From assembly GCA_964035545.1 (NCBI GenBank), contig OZ037767.1, positions 12,443,081-12,507,080 of the forward strand: a DNA stretch of 64,000 nucleotides, given 5' to 3'. Shown here piece by piece: positions 25,209 to 37,878 of the stretch. Every line of letters starts with the position of its first letter. Position 1 is the stretch's first letter. The translations under genes were made by a program, and so were the position numbers. Source of the DNA: Bugula neritina. Taxonomy: Eukaryota > Bryozoa > Gymnolaemata > Cheilostomatida > Bugulidae. Below the pieces are notes generated by a model. The model was not told the origin of the DNA and ran no database searches. It saw nothing but the letters and a program-made list of their open reading frames with translations.

Positions 25209-26475
25209 TGATGCTTGATGAAGGCCTACGGTCCTTACAGTATACATACTGGAGGTACTGTGCTTTGAACTCAATAACAAAAAAGAGAATATATGACTTG
25301 CAAAACTAACGAATCACATTGTGATGACTCCAGACCCTATTGACAAGGTGCCTCAGTAATGTCTGTTCAGTGCAAACTATGGACAGCAAAGTTGTCTGGC
25401 AATAATGATACAAACAATTCTGCAAACTCTTTTCATAAAGGTTTTGTGATGAAAGAGTATCCAGACCCTGTAATGGCTATACAACTGGAGGGAAGGAATA
25501 TACTCGTTTTTCAATAGCAACAAAGCATGTTCAGAACTTGTAGACAGAAACACACTCATGACACATTAAACAATCTGTAACAAGTCTTGCTCATTATAAC
25601 AGACAAATGTTATGACATACTCCTTTCGTTTAGGAGATATATCAACTACTACTCCTACAAAAACAATAAAGAGGTAAAAGACAGCACTGCTCAATTTGAT
25701 TTCATTTCATTCAATTCATTGTAACGCTATCAATGGGCTGCACTTTTGGTCACACCTGGCTAACTGCTCTTGGAAAACTACTCATTTCGCCAATTGTGAC
25801 ATTATGTGAACTCACTGTTAGTTTTTAACTTTGAATCAAAAAATGATAAAGTAATTGTAAATCTGTTTACAGTCGTCAAAGCGGCTGATCCTTAATTTCA
25901 ACACTGGGTTTAGGTGATGGAAGAATCCCAAGACAAGTTTGGTACTACGCTAGACAATAGGCTGCTGGCACCGGAAAATGTGAACATGTGTGCATTTAAC
26001 AGATGAAGCTAAAACATGTATACATCTTATATTTAGTGAAAATTGAATATGCATCACTTTTCTATGTGAGAACATTGCTGGATAGTGAAAATAACTAGAA
26101 ATGTAGAAGTTCGGGAGTTGTCTCTCCTGTGTTTTTGGTTTTGTGTTCTTGACTTGTCAGGCTGCAAATATTTGAAAAATCACAACTGCAAATACATTTG
26201 TTGGTGTAGCAAAATTATTAAACCCATCAACCTTTGCGATCTGAGGAACGAAAGACGGATACTGCAACTTACACACCTTTCTATTATGAATTTAGAGATA
26301 TACATTGTTTTGTCAACCCTTCTGGCAACCAATATTAAGTGCATTGCTCGTTTTCCACGCTTTATATCCACTTATTTTACATTTTCTCAATCAACTAAAC
26401 ACAGGTAAGCAGAGTTGCTAACTGGTTGCATGGTATTCAGGCAGTCGCACTTCTTGTCACTCAATTGTTGACGAT
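25209..26475. repeat. Satellite unit M20
   Basis: D-type, 2534 bp from M18 and apparently identical over long stretches. Confidence 0.95.
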
Positions 26476-27741
26476 TGATGCTTGAAGAAGGCCTACGGTC
26501 CTTACAGTATACATACTGGAGGTACTGTGCTTTGAACTCAAAAACAAAAAAGAGAATATATGACTTGCAAAACTAACGAATCACATTGTGATGACTCCAG
26601 ACCCTATTGACAGTGTGCCTCAGTAATGTCTGTTCAGTGCAAACTATGGACAGCAAAGTTGTCAGGCAATAAAGATACAAACAATTCTGCAAACCCTTTT
26701 CATAAAGGTTTTGTGATGAAAGAGTATCCAGACCCTGTAATGGCTATACAACTGGAGGGAAGGAATATACTCGTTTTTCAATAGCAACAAAGCATGTTCA
26801 GAACTTGTAGACAGAAACACACTCATGACACATTAAACAATCTGTAACAAGTCTTGCTCATTATAACAGACAAATGTTATGACATACTCCTTTCGTTTAG
26901 GAGATATATCAACTACTACTCCTACAAAAACAATAAAGAGGTAAAAGACAGCACTGCTCAATTTGATTTCATTTCATTCAATTCATTGTAACGCTATCAA
27001 TGGGCTGCACTTTTGGTCACACCCAGCTAACTGCTCTTGGAAAACTACTCATTTCGCCAATTGTGACATTATGTGAACTCACTGTTAGTTTTTAACTTTG
27101 AATCAAAAAATGATAAAGTAATTGTAAATCTGTTTACAGTGGTCAAAGCGGCTGATCCTTAATTTCAACACTGGGTTTAGGTGATGGAAGAATCCCAAGA
27201 CAAGTTTGGTACTACGCTAGACAATAGGCTGCTGGCACCGGAAAATGTGAACATGTGTGCATTTAACAGATGAAGCTAAAACATGTATACATCTTATATT
27301 TAGTGAAAATTGAATATGCATCACTTTTCTATGTGAGAACATTGCTGGATAGTGAAAATAACTAGAAATGTAGAAGTTCGGGAGTTGTCTCTCCTGTGTT
27401 TTTGGTTTGTGTTCTTGACTTGTCACGCTGCAAATATTTGAAAAATCACAACTGCAAATACATTTGTTGGTGTAGCAAAATTATTAAACCCATCAACCTT
27501 TGCGATCTGAGGAACGAAAGACGGATACTGCAACTTACACACCTTTCTATTATGAATTTAGAGATATACATTGTTTTGTCAACCCTTCTGGCAACCAATA
27601 TTAAGTGCATTGCTCGTTTTCCACGCTTTATATCCACTTAGTTTACATTTTCTCAATCAACTAAACACAGGTAAGCAGAGTTGCTAACTGGTTGCATGGT
27701 ATTCAGGCAGTCGCACTTCTTGTCACTCAATCGTTGAAGAT
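26476..27741. repeat. Satellite unit M21 (1-bp deletion variant)
   Basis: C-type, 1266 bp. Third unit with the GGTTTGTG deletion (near 27406) and CACGCTGC. Private ACAGTGGTCAAAGC near 27139. Confidence 0.95.
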
Positions 27742-29008
27742 TGATGCTTGATGAAGGCCTACGGTCCTTACAGTATACATACTGGAGGTACTGTGCTTTG
27801 AACTCAATAACAAAAAAGAGAATATATGACTTGCAAAACTAACGAATCACATTGTGATGACTCCAGACCCTATTGACAAGGTGCCTCAGTAATGTCTGTT
27901 CAGTGCAAACTATGGACAGCAAAGTTGTCTGGCAATAATGATACAAACAATTCTGCAAACTCTTTTCATAAAGGTTTTGTGATGAAAGAGTATCCAGACC
28001 CTGTAATGGCTATACAACTGGAGGGAAGGAATATACTCGTTTTTCAATAGCAACAAAGCATGTTCAGAACTTGTAGACAGAAACACACTCATGACACATT
28101 AAACAATCTGTAACAAGTCTTGCTCATTATAACAGACAAATGTTATGACATACTCCTTTCGTTTAGGAGATATATCAACTACTACTCCTACAAAAACAAT
28201 AAAGAGGTAAAAGACAGCACTGCTCAATTTGATTTCATTTCATTCAATTCATTGTAACGCTATCAATGGGCTGCACTTTTGGTCACACCTGGCTAACTGC
28301 TCTTGGAAAACTACTCATTTCGCCAATTGTGACATTATGTGAACTCACTGTTAGTTTTTAACTTTGAATCAAAAAATGATAAAGTAATTGTAAATCTGTT
28401 TACAGTCGTCAAAGCGGCTGATCCTTAATTTCAACACTGGGTTTAGGTGATGGAAGAATCCCAAGACAAGTTTGGTACTACGCTAGACAATAGGCTGCTG
28501 GCACCGGAAAATGTGAACATGTGTGCATTTAACAGATGAAGCTAAAACATGTATACATCTTATATTTAGTGAAAATTGAATATGCATCACTTTTCTATGT
28601 GAGAACATTGCTGGATAGTGAAAATAACTAGAAATGTAGAAGTTCGGGAGTTGTCTCTCCTGTGTTTTTGGTTTTGTGTTCTTGACTTGTCAGGCTGCAA
28701 ATATTTGAAAAATCACAACTGCAAATACATTTGTTGGTGTAGCAAAATTATTAAACCCATCAACCTTTGCGATCTGAGGAACGAAAGACGGATACTGCAA
28801 CTTACACACCTTTCTATTATGAATTTAGAGATATACATTGTTTTGTCAACCCTTCTGGCAACCAATATTAAGTGCATTGCTCGTTTTCCACGCTTTATAT
28901 CCACTTATTTTACATTTTCTCAATCAACTAAACACAGGTAAGCAGAGTTGCTAACTGGTTGCATGGTATTCAGGCAGTCGCACTTCTTGTCACTCAATTG
29001 TTGACGAT
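27742..29008. repeat. Satellite unit M22
   Basis: D-type, last clean D copy of the dimer block; another D unit appears at M29. Confidence 0.95.
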
Positions 29009-30275
29009 TGATGCTTGAAGAAGGCCTACGGTCCTTACAGTATACATACTGGAGGTACTGTGCTTTGAACTCAAAAACAAAAAAGAGAATATATGACTTG
29101 CAAAACTAACGAATCACATTGTGATGACTCCAGACCCTATTGACAGTGTGCCTCAGTAATGTCTGTTCAGTGCAAACTATGGACAGCAAAGTTGTCAGGC
29201 AATAAAGATACAAACAATTCTGCAAACCCTTTTCATAAAGGTTTTGTGATGAAAGAGTATCCAGACCCTGTAATGGCTATACAACTGGAGGGAAGGAATA
29301 TACTCGTTTTTCAATAGCAACAAAGCATGTTCAGAACTTGTAGACAGAAACACACTCATGACACATTAAACAATCTGTAACAAGTCTTGCTCATTATAAC
29401 AGACAAATGTTATGACATACTCCTTTCGTTTAGGAGATATATCAACTACTACTCCTACAAAAACAATAAAGAGGTAAAAGACAGCACTGCTCAATTTGAT
29501 TTCATTTCATTCAATTCATTGTAACGCTATCAATAGGCTGCACTTTTGGTCACACCCAGCTAACTGCTCTTGGAAAATTGTTCATTTCGCCAATTGTGAC
29601 ATTATGTGAACTCACTGTTAGTTTTTAACTTTGAATCAAAAATTGATAAAGTAATTGTAAATCTGTTTACAGACGTCAAAGCAGCTGATCCTTAATTTCA
29701 ACACTGGGTTTAGGTGATGGAAGAATCCCAAGACAAGTTTGGTACTACGCTAGACAATAGGCTGCTGGCACCAGAAAATGTGAACATGTGTGCATTTAAC
29801 AGATGAAGCTAAAACATGTATACATCTTATATTTAGTGAAAATTGAATATGCATCACTTTTCTATGTGAGAACCTTGCTGGATAGTGAAAATAACTAGAA
29901 ATATAGAAGTTCGGGAGTTGTCTCTCTTGTGTTTTTGGTTTTGTGTTCTTGACTTGTCAAGCTGCAATTATTTGAAAAATATCAACTGCAAATACATTTG
30001 TTGGTGTAGCAAAATTATTAAACCCATCAACCTTTGCGATCTGAGGAACGAAAGACGGATACTGCAACTTACACACCTTTCTATTATGAATTTAGAGATA
30101 TACATTGTTTTGTCGATTCTTCTGGCAACCAATATTAAGTGCATTGCTCATTTTCCACGCTTTATATCCACTTATTTTACATTTTCTCAATCAACTAAAC
30201 ACAGGTAAGCAGAGTTGCTAACTGGTTGCATGGTATTCAGGCAGTCGCACTTCTTGTCACTCAATTGTTGACGAT
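29009..30275. repeat. Satellite unit M23, chimera of C and A' types
   Basis: C-type up to CAATAGGCTG and CACCCAGC, then A' from AAATTGTTC onward (AAAAATTGATAAAG, GACGTC, GCACCAGAA, AAATATCAACTGC). The switch lies between the C-type A at 29558 and the A'-type T at 29578. Confidence 0.94.
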
Positions 30276-31541
30276 TGATGCTTGAAGAAGGCCTACGGTC
30301 CTTACAGTATACATACTGGAGGTACTGTGCTTTGAACTCAATAACAAAAAAGAGAATATATGACTTGCAAAACTAACGAATCACATTGTGATGACTCCAG
30401 ACCCTATTGACAAGGTGCCCCAGTAATGTCTGTTCAGTGCAAACTATGGACAGCAAAGTTGTCTGGCAATAATGATACAAACAATTCTGCAAACCCTTTT
30501 CATAAAGGTTTTGTGATGAATGAGTATCCAGACCCTGTAATGGCTATACAACTGGAGGGAAGGAATATACTCGTTTTTCAATAGCAACAAAGCATGTTCA
30601 GAACTTGTAGACAGAAACACACTCATGACACATTAAACAATCTGTAACAAGTCTTGCTCATTATAACAGACAAATGTTATAACATACTCCTTTCGTTTAG
30701 GAGATATATCAACTACTACTCCTACAAAAACAATAAAGAGGTAAAAGACAGCGCTGCTCAGTTTGATTTCATTTCATTCAATTCATTGTAACGCTATCAA
30801 TGGGCTGCACTTTTGGTCACACCCGGCTAACTGCTCTTGGAAAATTATTCATTTCGCCAATTGTGACATTATGTGAACTCATTGTTAGTTTTTAACTTTG
30901 AATCAAAAAATGATAAAGTAATTGTAAATCTGTTTACAGTCGTCAAAGCGGCTGATCTTTAATTTCAACACTGGGTTTAGGTGATGGAAGAATCCAAAGA
31001 CAAGTTTGGTACTACGCTAGACAATAGGCTGCAGGCACCGGAAACCGTGAACATGTGTGCATTTAACAGATGAAGCTAAAACATGTATACATCTTATATT
31101 TAGTGAAAATTGAATATGCATCACTTTTCCATGTAAGAACATTGCTGGATAGTGAAAATAACTGGAAATGTAGAAGTTCGGGAGTTGTCTCTCCTGTGTT
31201 TTTGTTTTGTCTTCTTGACTTGTCACGCTGCAGATAATTGAAAAATCACAACTGCAAACACATCTGTTGGTGTAGCAGAATTATTAAACCCATCAACCTT
31301 TGTGATCTGAGGAACGAAAGACGGATACTGCAACTTACACACCTATCTATTATGAATTTAGAGATATACATTGTTTTGTCAACCCTTCTGGCAACCAATA
31401 TTAAGTGCATTGCTCGTTTTCCACGCTTTATATCCACTTATTTTACATTTTCTCAATCAACTAAACACAGGTAAGCAGAGTTGCTAACTGGTTGCATGGT
31501 ATTCAGGCAGTCGCACTTCTTGTCACTCAATTGTTGACGAT
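30276..31541. repeat. Satellite unit M24, first B-type 3' half
   Basis: D-like start with GTGCCCCAG and GATGAATGAG. The second half is the first with B markers: PstI site in GGCTGCAGGCACC, GAAACCGTG, TTTTGTTTTGTCTTC, GCTGCAGATAATTG, GTAGCAGAAT. Length 1266. Copied in M27. Confidence 0.94.
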
Positions 31542-32808
31542 TGATGCTTGAAGAAGGCCTACGGTCCTTACAGTATACATACTGGAGGTACTGTGCTTTG
31601 AACTCAAAAACAAAAAAGAGAATATATGACTTGCAAAACTAACGAATCACATTGTGATGACTCCAGACCCTATTGACAGTGTGCCTCAGTAATGTCTGTT
31701 CAGTGCAAACTATGGACAGCAAAGTTGTCAGGCAATAAAGATACAAACAATTCTGCAAACCCTTTTCATAAAGGTTTTGTGATGAAAGAGTATCCAGACC
31801 CTGTAATGGCTATACAACTGGAGGGAAGGAATATACTCGTTTTTCAATAGCAACAAAGCATGTTCAGAACTTGTAGACAGAAACACACTCATGACACATT
31901 AAACAATCTGTAACAAGTCTTGCTCATTATAACAGACAAATGTTATGACATACTCCTTTCGTTTAGGAGATATATCAACTACTACTCCTACAAAAACAAT
32001 AAAGAGGTAAAAGACAGCACTGCTCAATTTGATTTCATTTCATTCAATTCATTGTAACGCTATCAATAGGCTGCACTTTTGGTCACACCCAGCTAACTGC
32101 TCTTGGAAAACTACTCATTTCGCCAATTGTGACATTATGTGAACTCACTGTTAGTTTTTAACTTTGAATCAAAAAATGATAAAGTAATTGTAAATCTGTT
32201 TACAGTCGTTAAAGCGGCTGATCCTTAATTTCAACACTGGGTTTAGGTGATGGAAGAATCCCAAGACAAGTTTGGTACTACGCTAGACAATAGGCTGCTG
32301 GCACCGGAAAATGTGAACATGTGTGCATTTAACAGATGAAGCTAAAACATGTATACATCTTATATTTAGTGAAAATTGAATATGCATCACTTTTCTATGT
32401 GAGAACATTGCTGGATAGTGAAAATAACTAGAAATGTAGAAGTTCGGGAGTTGTCTCTCCTGTGTTTTTGGTTTTGTGTTCTTGACTTGTCACGCTGCAA
32501 ATATTTGAAAAATCACAACTGCAAATACATTTGTTGGTGTAGCAAAATTATTAAACCCATCAACCTTTGCGATCTGAGGAACGAAAGACGGATACTGCAA
32601 CTTACACACCTTTCTATTATGAATTTAGAGATATACATTGTTTTGTCAACCCTTCTGGCAACCAATATTAAGTGCATTGCTCGTTTTCCACGCTTTATAT
32701 CCACTTAGTTTACATTTTCTCAATCAACTAAACACAGGTAAGCAGAGTTGCTAACTGGTTGCTTGGTATTCAGGCAGTCGCACTACTTGTCACTCAATCG
32801 TTGACGAT
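31542..32808. repeat. Satellite unit M25
   Basis: C-type with CAATAGGCTG and GTCGTTAAAGCGG, both shared with M28 at 3803 bp. Right edge has GCTTGGTATTC and CACTACTTG, shared with the end of M29. Confidence 0.94.
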
Positions 32809-32811
32809 TGA
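32794..32811. repeat. Perfect short inverted repeat at the unit junction (example copy)
   Basis: TCAATCGT-TG-ACGATTGA: 8-bp arms with a 2-base centre. The same site is present at every unit junction but its centre varies (TCAATTGTTGACGATTGA, TCAATCGTTGAAGATTGA, TCAATGGTTGAGGATTGA, TCAATCGTTGACGGTTGA). Confidence 0.8.
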
Positions 32812-34078
32812 TGCTTGAAGAAGGCCTACGGTCCTTACAGTATACATACTGGAGGTACTGCGCTTTAAACTCAATAACAAAAAAGAGAATATATAATGAC
32901 TTGCAAAACTAACGAATCACATTGTGATGACTCCAGACCCTATTGACAAGGTGCCCCAGTAATGTCTGTTCAGTGCAAACTATGGACAGCAAAGTTGTCT
33001 GGCAATAATGATACAAACAATTCTGCAAACCCTTTTCATTAAAGTTTTGTGATGAAAGAGTATCCAGACCCTGTAATGGCTATACAACTGGAGGGAAGGA
33101 ATATACTCGTTTTTTAATAGCAACAAAGCATGTTCAGAACTAGTAAACAGCAACACACTCATGAAACATTAAACAATCTGTAACAAGTCTTGCTCATTAT
33201 AACAGACAAATGTTATAACATACTCCTTTCGTTTAGGAGATATATCAACTACTACTCCTACAAAAACAATAAAGAGGTAAAAGATAGCACTGCTCAGTTT
33301 GATTTCATTTCATTCAATTCATTGTAACACTATCAATGGGCTGCACTTTTGGTCACACCCGGCTAACTGCTCTTGGAAAATTGTTCATTTCGCCAATTGT
33401 GACATTATGTGAACTCACTGTTAGTTTTTAACTTTGAATCAAAAATTGATAAAGTAATTGTAAATCTGTTTACAGACGTCAAAGCAGCTGATCCTTAATT
33501 TCAACACTGGGTTTAGGTGATGGAAGAATCCCAAGACAAGTTTGGTACTACGCTAGACAATAGGCTGCTGGCACCAGAAAATGTGAACATGTGTGCATTT
33601 AACAGATGAAGCTAAAACATGTATACATCTTATATTTAGTGAAAATTGAATATGCATCACTTTTCTATGTGAGAACCTTGCTGGATAGTGAAAATAACTA
33701 GAAATATAGAAGTTCGGGAGTTGTCTCTCTTGTGTTTTTGGTTTTGTGTTCTTGACTTGTCAAGCTGCAATTATTTGAAAAATATCAACTGCAAATACAT
33801 TTGTTGGTGTAGCAAAATTATTAAACCCATCAACCTTTGCGATCTGAGGAACGAAAGACGGATACTGCAACTTACACACCTTTCTATTATGAATTTAGAG
33901 ATATACATTGTTTTGTCGATTCTTCTGGCAACCAATATTAAGTGCATTGCTCATTTTCCATGCTTTATATCCACTTATTTTACATTTTCTCAATCAACTA
34001 AACACAGGTAAGCAGAGTTGCTAACTGGTTGCATGGTATTCAGGCAGTCGCACTTCTTGTCACTCAATTGTTGATGAT
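32809..34078. repeat. Satellite unit M26 (ATA insertion, A' end)
   Basis: 1270 bp. Start has CTGCGCTTTAAAC and a 3-base insertion in GAATATATAATGAC. The second half is A' with AAATATCAACTGC and GTCGATTC. Preceded by the perfect inverted repeat 32794-32811. Confidence 0.94.
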
Positions 34079-35344
34079 TGATGCTTGAAGAAGGCCTACG
34101 GTCCTTACAGTATACATACTGGAGGTACTGTGCTTTGAACTCAATAACAAAAAAGAGAATATATGACTTGCAAAACTAACGAATCACATTGTGATGACTC
34201 CAGACCCTATTGACAAGGTGCCCCAGTAATGTCTGTTCAGTGCAAACTATGGACAGCAAAGTTGTCTGGCAATAATGATACAAACAATTCTGCAAACCCT
34301 TTTCATAAAGGTTTTGTGATGAATGAGTATCCAGACCCTGTAATGGCTATACAACTGGAGGGAAGGAATATACTCGTTTTTCAATAGCAACAAAGCATGT
34401 TCAGAACTTGTAGACAGAAACACACTCATGACACATTAAACAATCTGTAACAAGTCTTGCTCATTATAACAGACAAATGTTATAACATACTCCTTTCGTT
34501 TAGGAGATATATCAACTACTACTCCTACAAAAACAATAAAGAGGTAAAAGACAGCGCTGCTCAGTTTGATTTCATTTCATTCAATTCATTGTAACGCTAT
34601 CAATGGGCTGCACTTTTGGTCACACCCGGCTAACTGCTCTTGGAAAATTATTCATTTCGCCAATTGTGACATTATGTGAACTCATTGTTAGTTTTTAACT
34701 TTGAATCAAAAAATGATAAAGTAATTGTAAATCTGTTTACAGTCGTCAAAGCGGCTGATCTTTAATTTCAACACTGGGTTTAGGTGATGGAAGAATCCAA
34801 AGACAAGTTTGGTACTACGCTAGACAATAGGCTGCAGGCACCGGAAACCGTGAACATGTGTGCATTTAACAGATGAAGCTAAAACATGTATACATCTTAT
34901 ATTTAGTGAAAATTGAATATGCATCACTTTTCCATGTAAGAACATTGCTGGATAGTGAAAATAACTGGAAATGTAGAAGTTCGGGAGTTGTCTCTCCTGT
35001 GTTTTTGTTTTGTCTTCTTGACTTGTCACGCTGCAGATAATTGAAAAATCACAACTGCAAACACATCTGTTGGTGTAGCAGAATTATTAAACCCATCAAC
35101 CTTTGTGATCTGAGGAACGAAAGACGGATACTGCAACTTACACACCTATCTATTATGAATTTAGAGATATACATTGTTTTGTCAACCCTTCTGGCAACCA
35201 ATATTAAGTGCATTGCTCGTTTTCCACGCTTTATATCCACTTATTTTACATTTTCTCAATCAACTAAACACAGGTAAGCAGAGTTGCTAACTGGTTGCAT
35301 GGTATTCAGGCAGTCGCACTTCTTGTCACTCAATTGTTGACGAT
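34079..35344. repeat. Satellite unit M27
   Basis: Near-identical copy of M24 at 3803 bp (GTGCCCCAG, GATGAATGAG, GAAACCGTG, GCTGCAGATAATTG). Confidence 0.95.
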
Positions 35345-36611
35345 TGATGCTTGAAGAAGGCCTACGGTCCTTACAGTATACATACTGGAGGTACTGTGCT
35401 TTGAACTCAAAAACAAAAAAGAGAATATATGACTTGCAAAACTAACGAATCACATTGTGATGACTCCAGACCCTATTGACAGTGTGCCTCAGTAATGTCT
35501 GTTCAGTGCAAACTATGGACAGCAAAGTTGTCAGGCAATAAAGATACAAACAATTCTGCAAACCCTTTTCATAAAGGTTTTGTGATGAAAGAGTATCCAG
35601 ACCCTGTAATGGCTATACAACTGGAGGGAAGGAATATACTCGTTTTTCAATAGCAACAAAGCATGTTCAGAACTTGTAGACAGAAACACACTCATGACAC
35701 ATTAAACAATCTGTAACAAGTCTTGCTCATTATAACAGACAAATGTTATGACATACTCCTTTCGTTTAGGAGATATATCAACTACTACTCCTACAAAAAC
35801 AATAAAGAGGTAAAAGACAGCACTGCTCAATTTCATTTCATTTCATTCAATTCATTGTAACGCTATCAATAGGCTGCACTTTTGGTCACACCCAGCTAAC
35901 TGCTCTTGGAAAACTACTCATTTCGCCAATTGTGACATTATGTGAACTCACTGTTAGTTTTTAACTTTGAATCAAAAAATGATAAAGTAATTGTAAATCT
36001 GTTTACAGTCGTTAAAGCGGCTGATCCTTAATTTCAACACTGGGTTTAGGTGATGGAAGAATCCCAAGACAAGTTTGGTACTACGCTAGACAATAGGCTG
36101 CTGGCACCGGAAAATGTGAACATGTGTGCATTTAACAGATGAAGCTAAAACATGTATACATCTTATATTTAGTGAAAATTGAATATGCATCACTTTTCTA
36201 TGTGAGAACATTGCTGGATAGTGAAAATAACTAGAAATGTAGAAGTTCGGGAGTTGTCTCTCCTGTGTTTTTGGTTTTGTGTTCTTGACTTGTCAGGCTG
36301 CAAATATTTGAAAAATCACAACTGCAAATACATTTGTTGGTGTAGCAAAATTATTAAACCCATCAACCTTTGCGATCTGAGGAACGAAAGACGGATACTG
36401 CAACTTACACACCTTTCTATTATGAATTTAGAGATATACATTGTTTTGTCAACCCTTCTGGCAACCAATATTAAGTGCATTGCTCGTTTTCCACGCTTTA
36501 TATCCACTTAGTTTACATTTTCTCAATCAACTAAACACAGGTAAGCAGAGTTGCTAACTGGTTGCATGGTATTCAGGCAGTCGCACTTCTTGTCACTCAA
36601 TCGTTGAAGAT
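35345..36611. repeat. Satellite unit M28
   Basis: Copy of M25 at 3803 bp (GTCGTTAAAGCGG), but with CAATTTCATTTC near 35829 and CAGGCTGC rather than CACGCTGC near its end. Confidence 0.94.
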
Positions 36612-37878
36612 TGATGCTTGATGAAGGCCTACGGTCCTTACAGTATACATACTGGAGGTACTGTGCTTTGAACTCAATAACAAAAAAGAGAATATATGAC
36701 TTGCAAAACTAACGAATCACATTGTGATGACTCCAGACCCTATTGACAAGGTGCCTCAGTAATGTCTGTTCAGTGCAAACTATGGACAGCAAAGTTGTCT
36801 GGCAATAATGATACAAACAATTCTGCAAACTCTTTTCATAAAGGTTTTGTGATGAAAGAGTATCCAGACCCTGTAATGGCTATACAACTGGAGGGAAGGA
36901 ATATACTCGTTTTTCAATAGCAACAAAGCATGTTCAGAACTTGTAGACAGAAACACACTCATGACACATTAAACAATCTGTAACAAGTCTTGCTCATTAT
37001 AACAGACAAATGTTATGACATACTCCTTTCGTTTAGGAGATATATCAACTACTACTCCTACAAAAACAATAAAGAGGTAAAAGACAGCACTGCTCAATTT
37101 GATTTCATTTCATTCAATTCATTGTAACGCTATCAATGGGCTGCACTTTTGGTCACACCCAGCTAACTGCTCTTGGAAAACTACTCATTTCGCCAATTGT
37201 GACATTATGTGAACTCACTGTTAGTTTTTAACTTTGAATCAAAAAATGATAAAGTAATTGTAAATCTGTTTACAGTCGTCAAAGCGGCTGATCCTTAATT
37301 TCAACACTGGGTTTAGGTGATGGAAGAATCCCAAGACAAGTTTGGTACTACGCTAGACAATAGGCTGCTGGCACCGGAAAATGTGAACATGTGTGCATTT
37401 AACAGATGAAGCTAAAACATGTATACATCTTATATTTAGTGAAAATTGAATATGCATCACTTTTCTATGTGAGAACATTGCTGGATAGTGAAAATAACTA
37501 GAAATGTAGAAGTTCGGGAGTTGTCTCTCCTGTGTTTTTGGTTTTGTGTTCTTGACTTGTCACGCTGCAAATATTTGAAAAATCACAACTGCAAATACAT
37601 TTGTTGGTGTAGCAAAATTATTAAACCCATCAACCTTTGTGATCTGAGGAACGAAAGACGGATACTGCAACTTACACACCTATCTATTATGAGTTTAGAG
37701 ATATACATTGTTTTGTCGATCCTTCTGGCAACCAATATTAAGTGCATTGCTCATTTTCCACACTTTATATCCACTTATTTTACGTTTTCTCAATCAACTA
37801 AACACAGGTAAGCAGAGTTGCTAACTGGTTGCTTGGTATTCAGGCAGTCGCACTACTTGTCACTCAATCGTTGACGAT
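36612..37878. repeat. Satellite unit M29
   Basis: D-type start (CTTGATGAAGG, GACAAGG). The 3' end changes to ATGAGTTTAG, GATCCTTCTGG, CCACACTTTAT and TACGTTTTC, shared with the ends of M31 and M41. Confidence 0.94.

Larger units (their letters stand above)
17726..30275. repeat. C-D dimeric higher-order block (~2.53 kb period)
   Basis: C units (GACAGTGTG, TCAGGCAATAAAG, mostly CTTAGTTTAC end) alternate with D units (CTTGATGAAGG, GACAAGGTG, TCTGGCAATAATG, CTTATTTTAC end) through M15-M23. Like units lie 2534 bp apart (M18/M20, and M17/M19 apart from the transposon). The alternation ends in the chimeric M23. Confidence 0.88.
29578..36611. repeat. 3803-bp trimer duplication
   Basis: The A' half of M23 plus M24 and M25 correspond to the A' half of M26 plus M27 and M28 at 3803 bp spacing. 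Shared rare markers are GATGAATGAG, GAAACCGTG, GCTGCAGATAATTG and GTCGTTAAAGCGG. M26's own first half has no counterpart in the next period. Confidence 0.85.
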
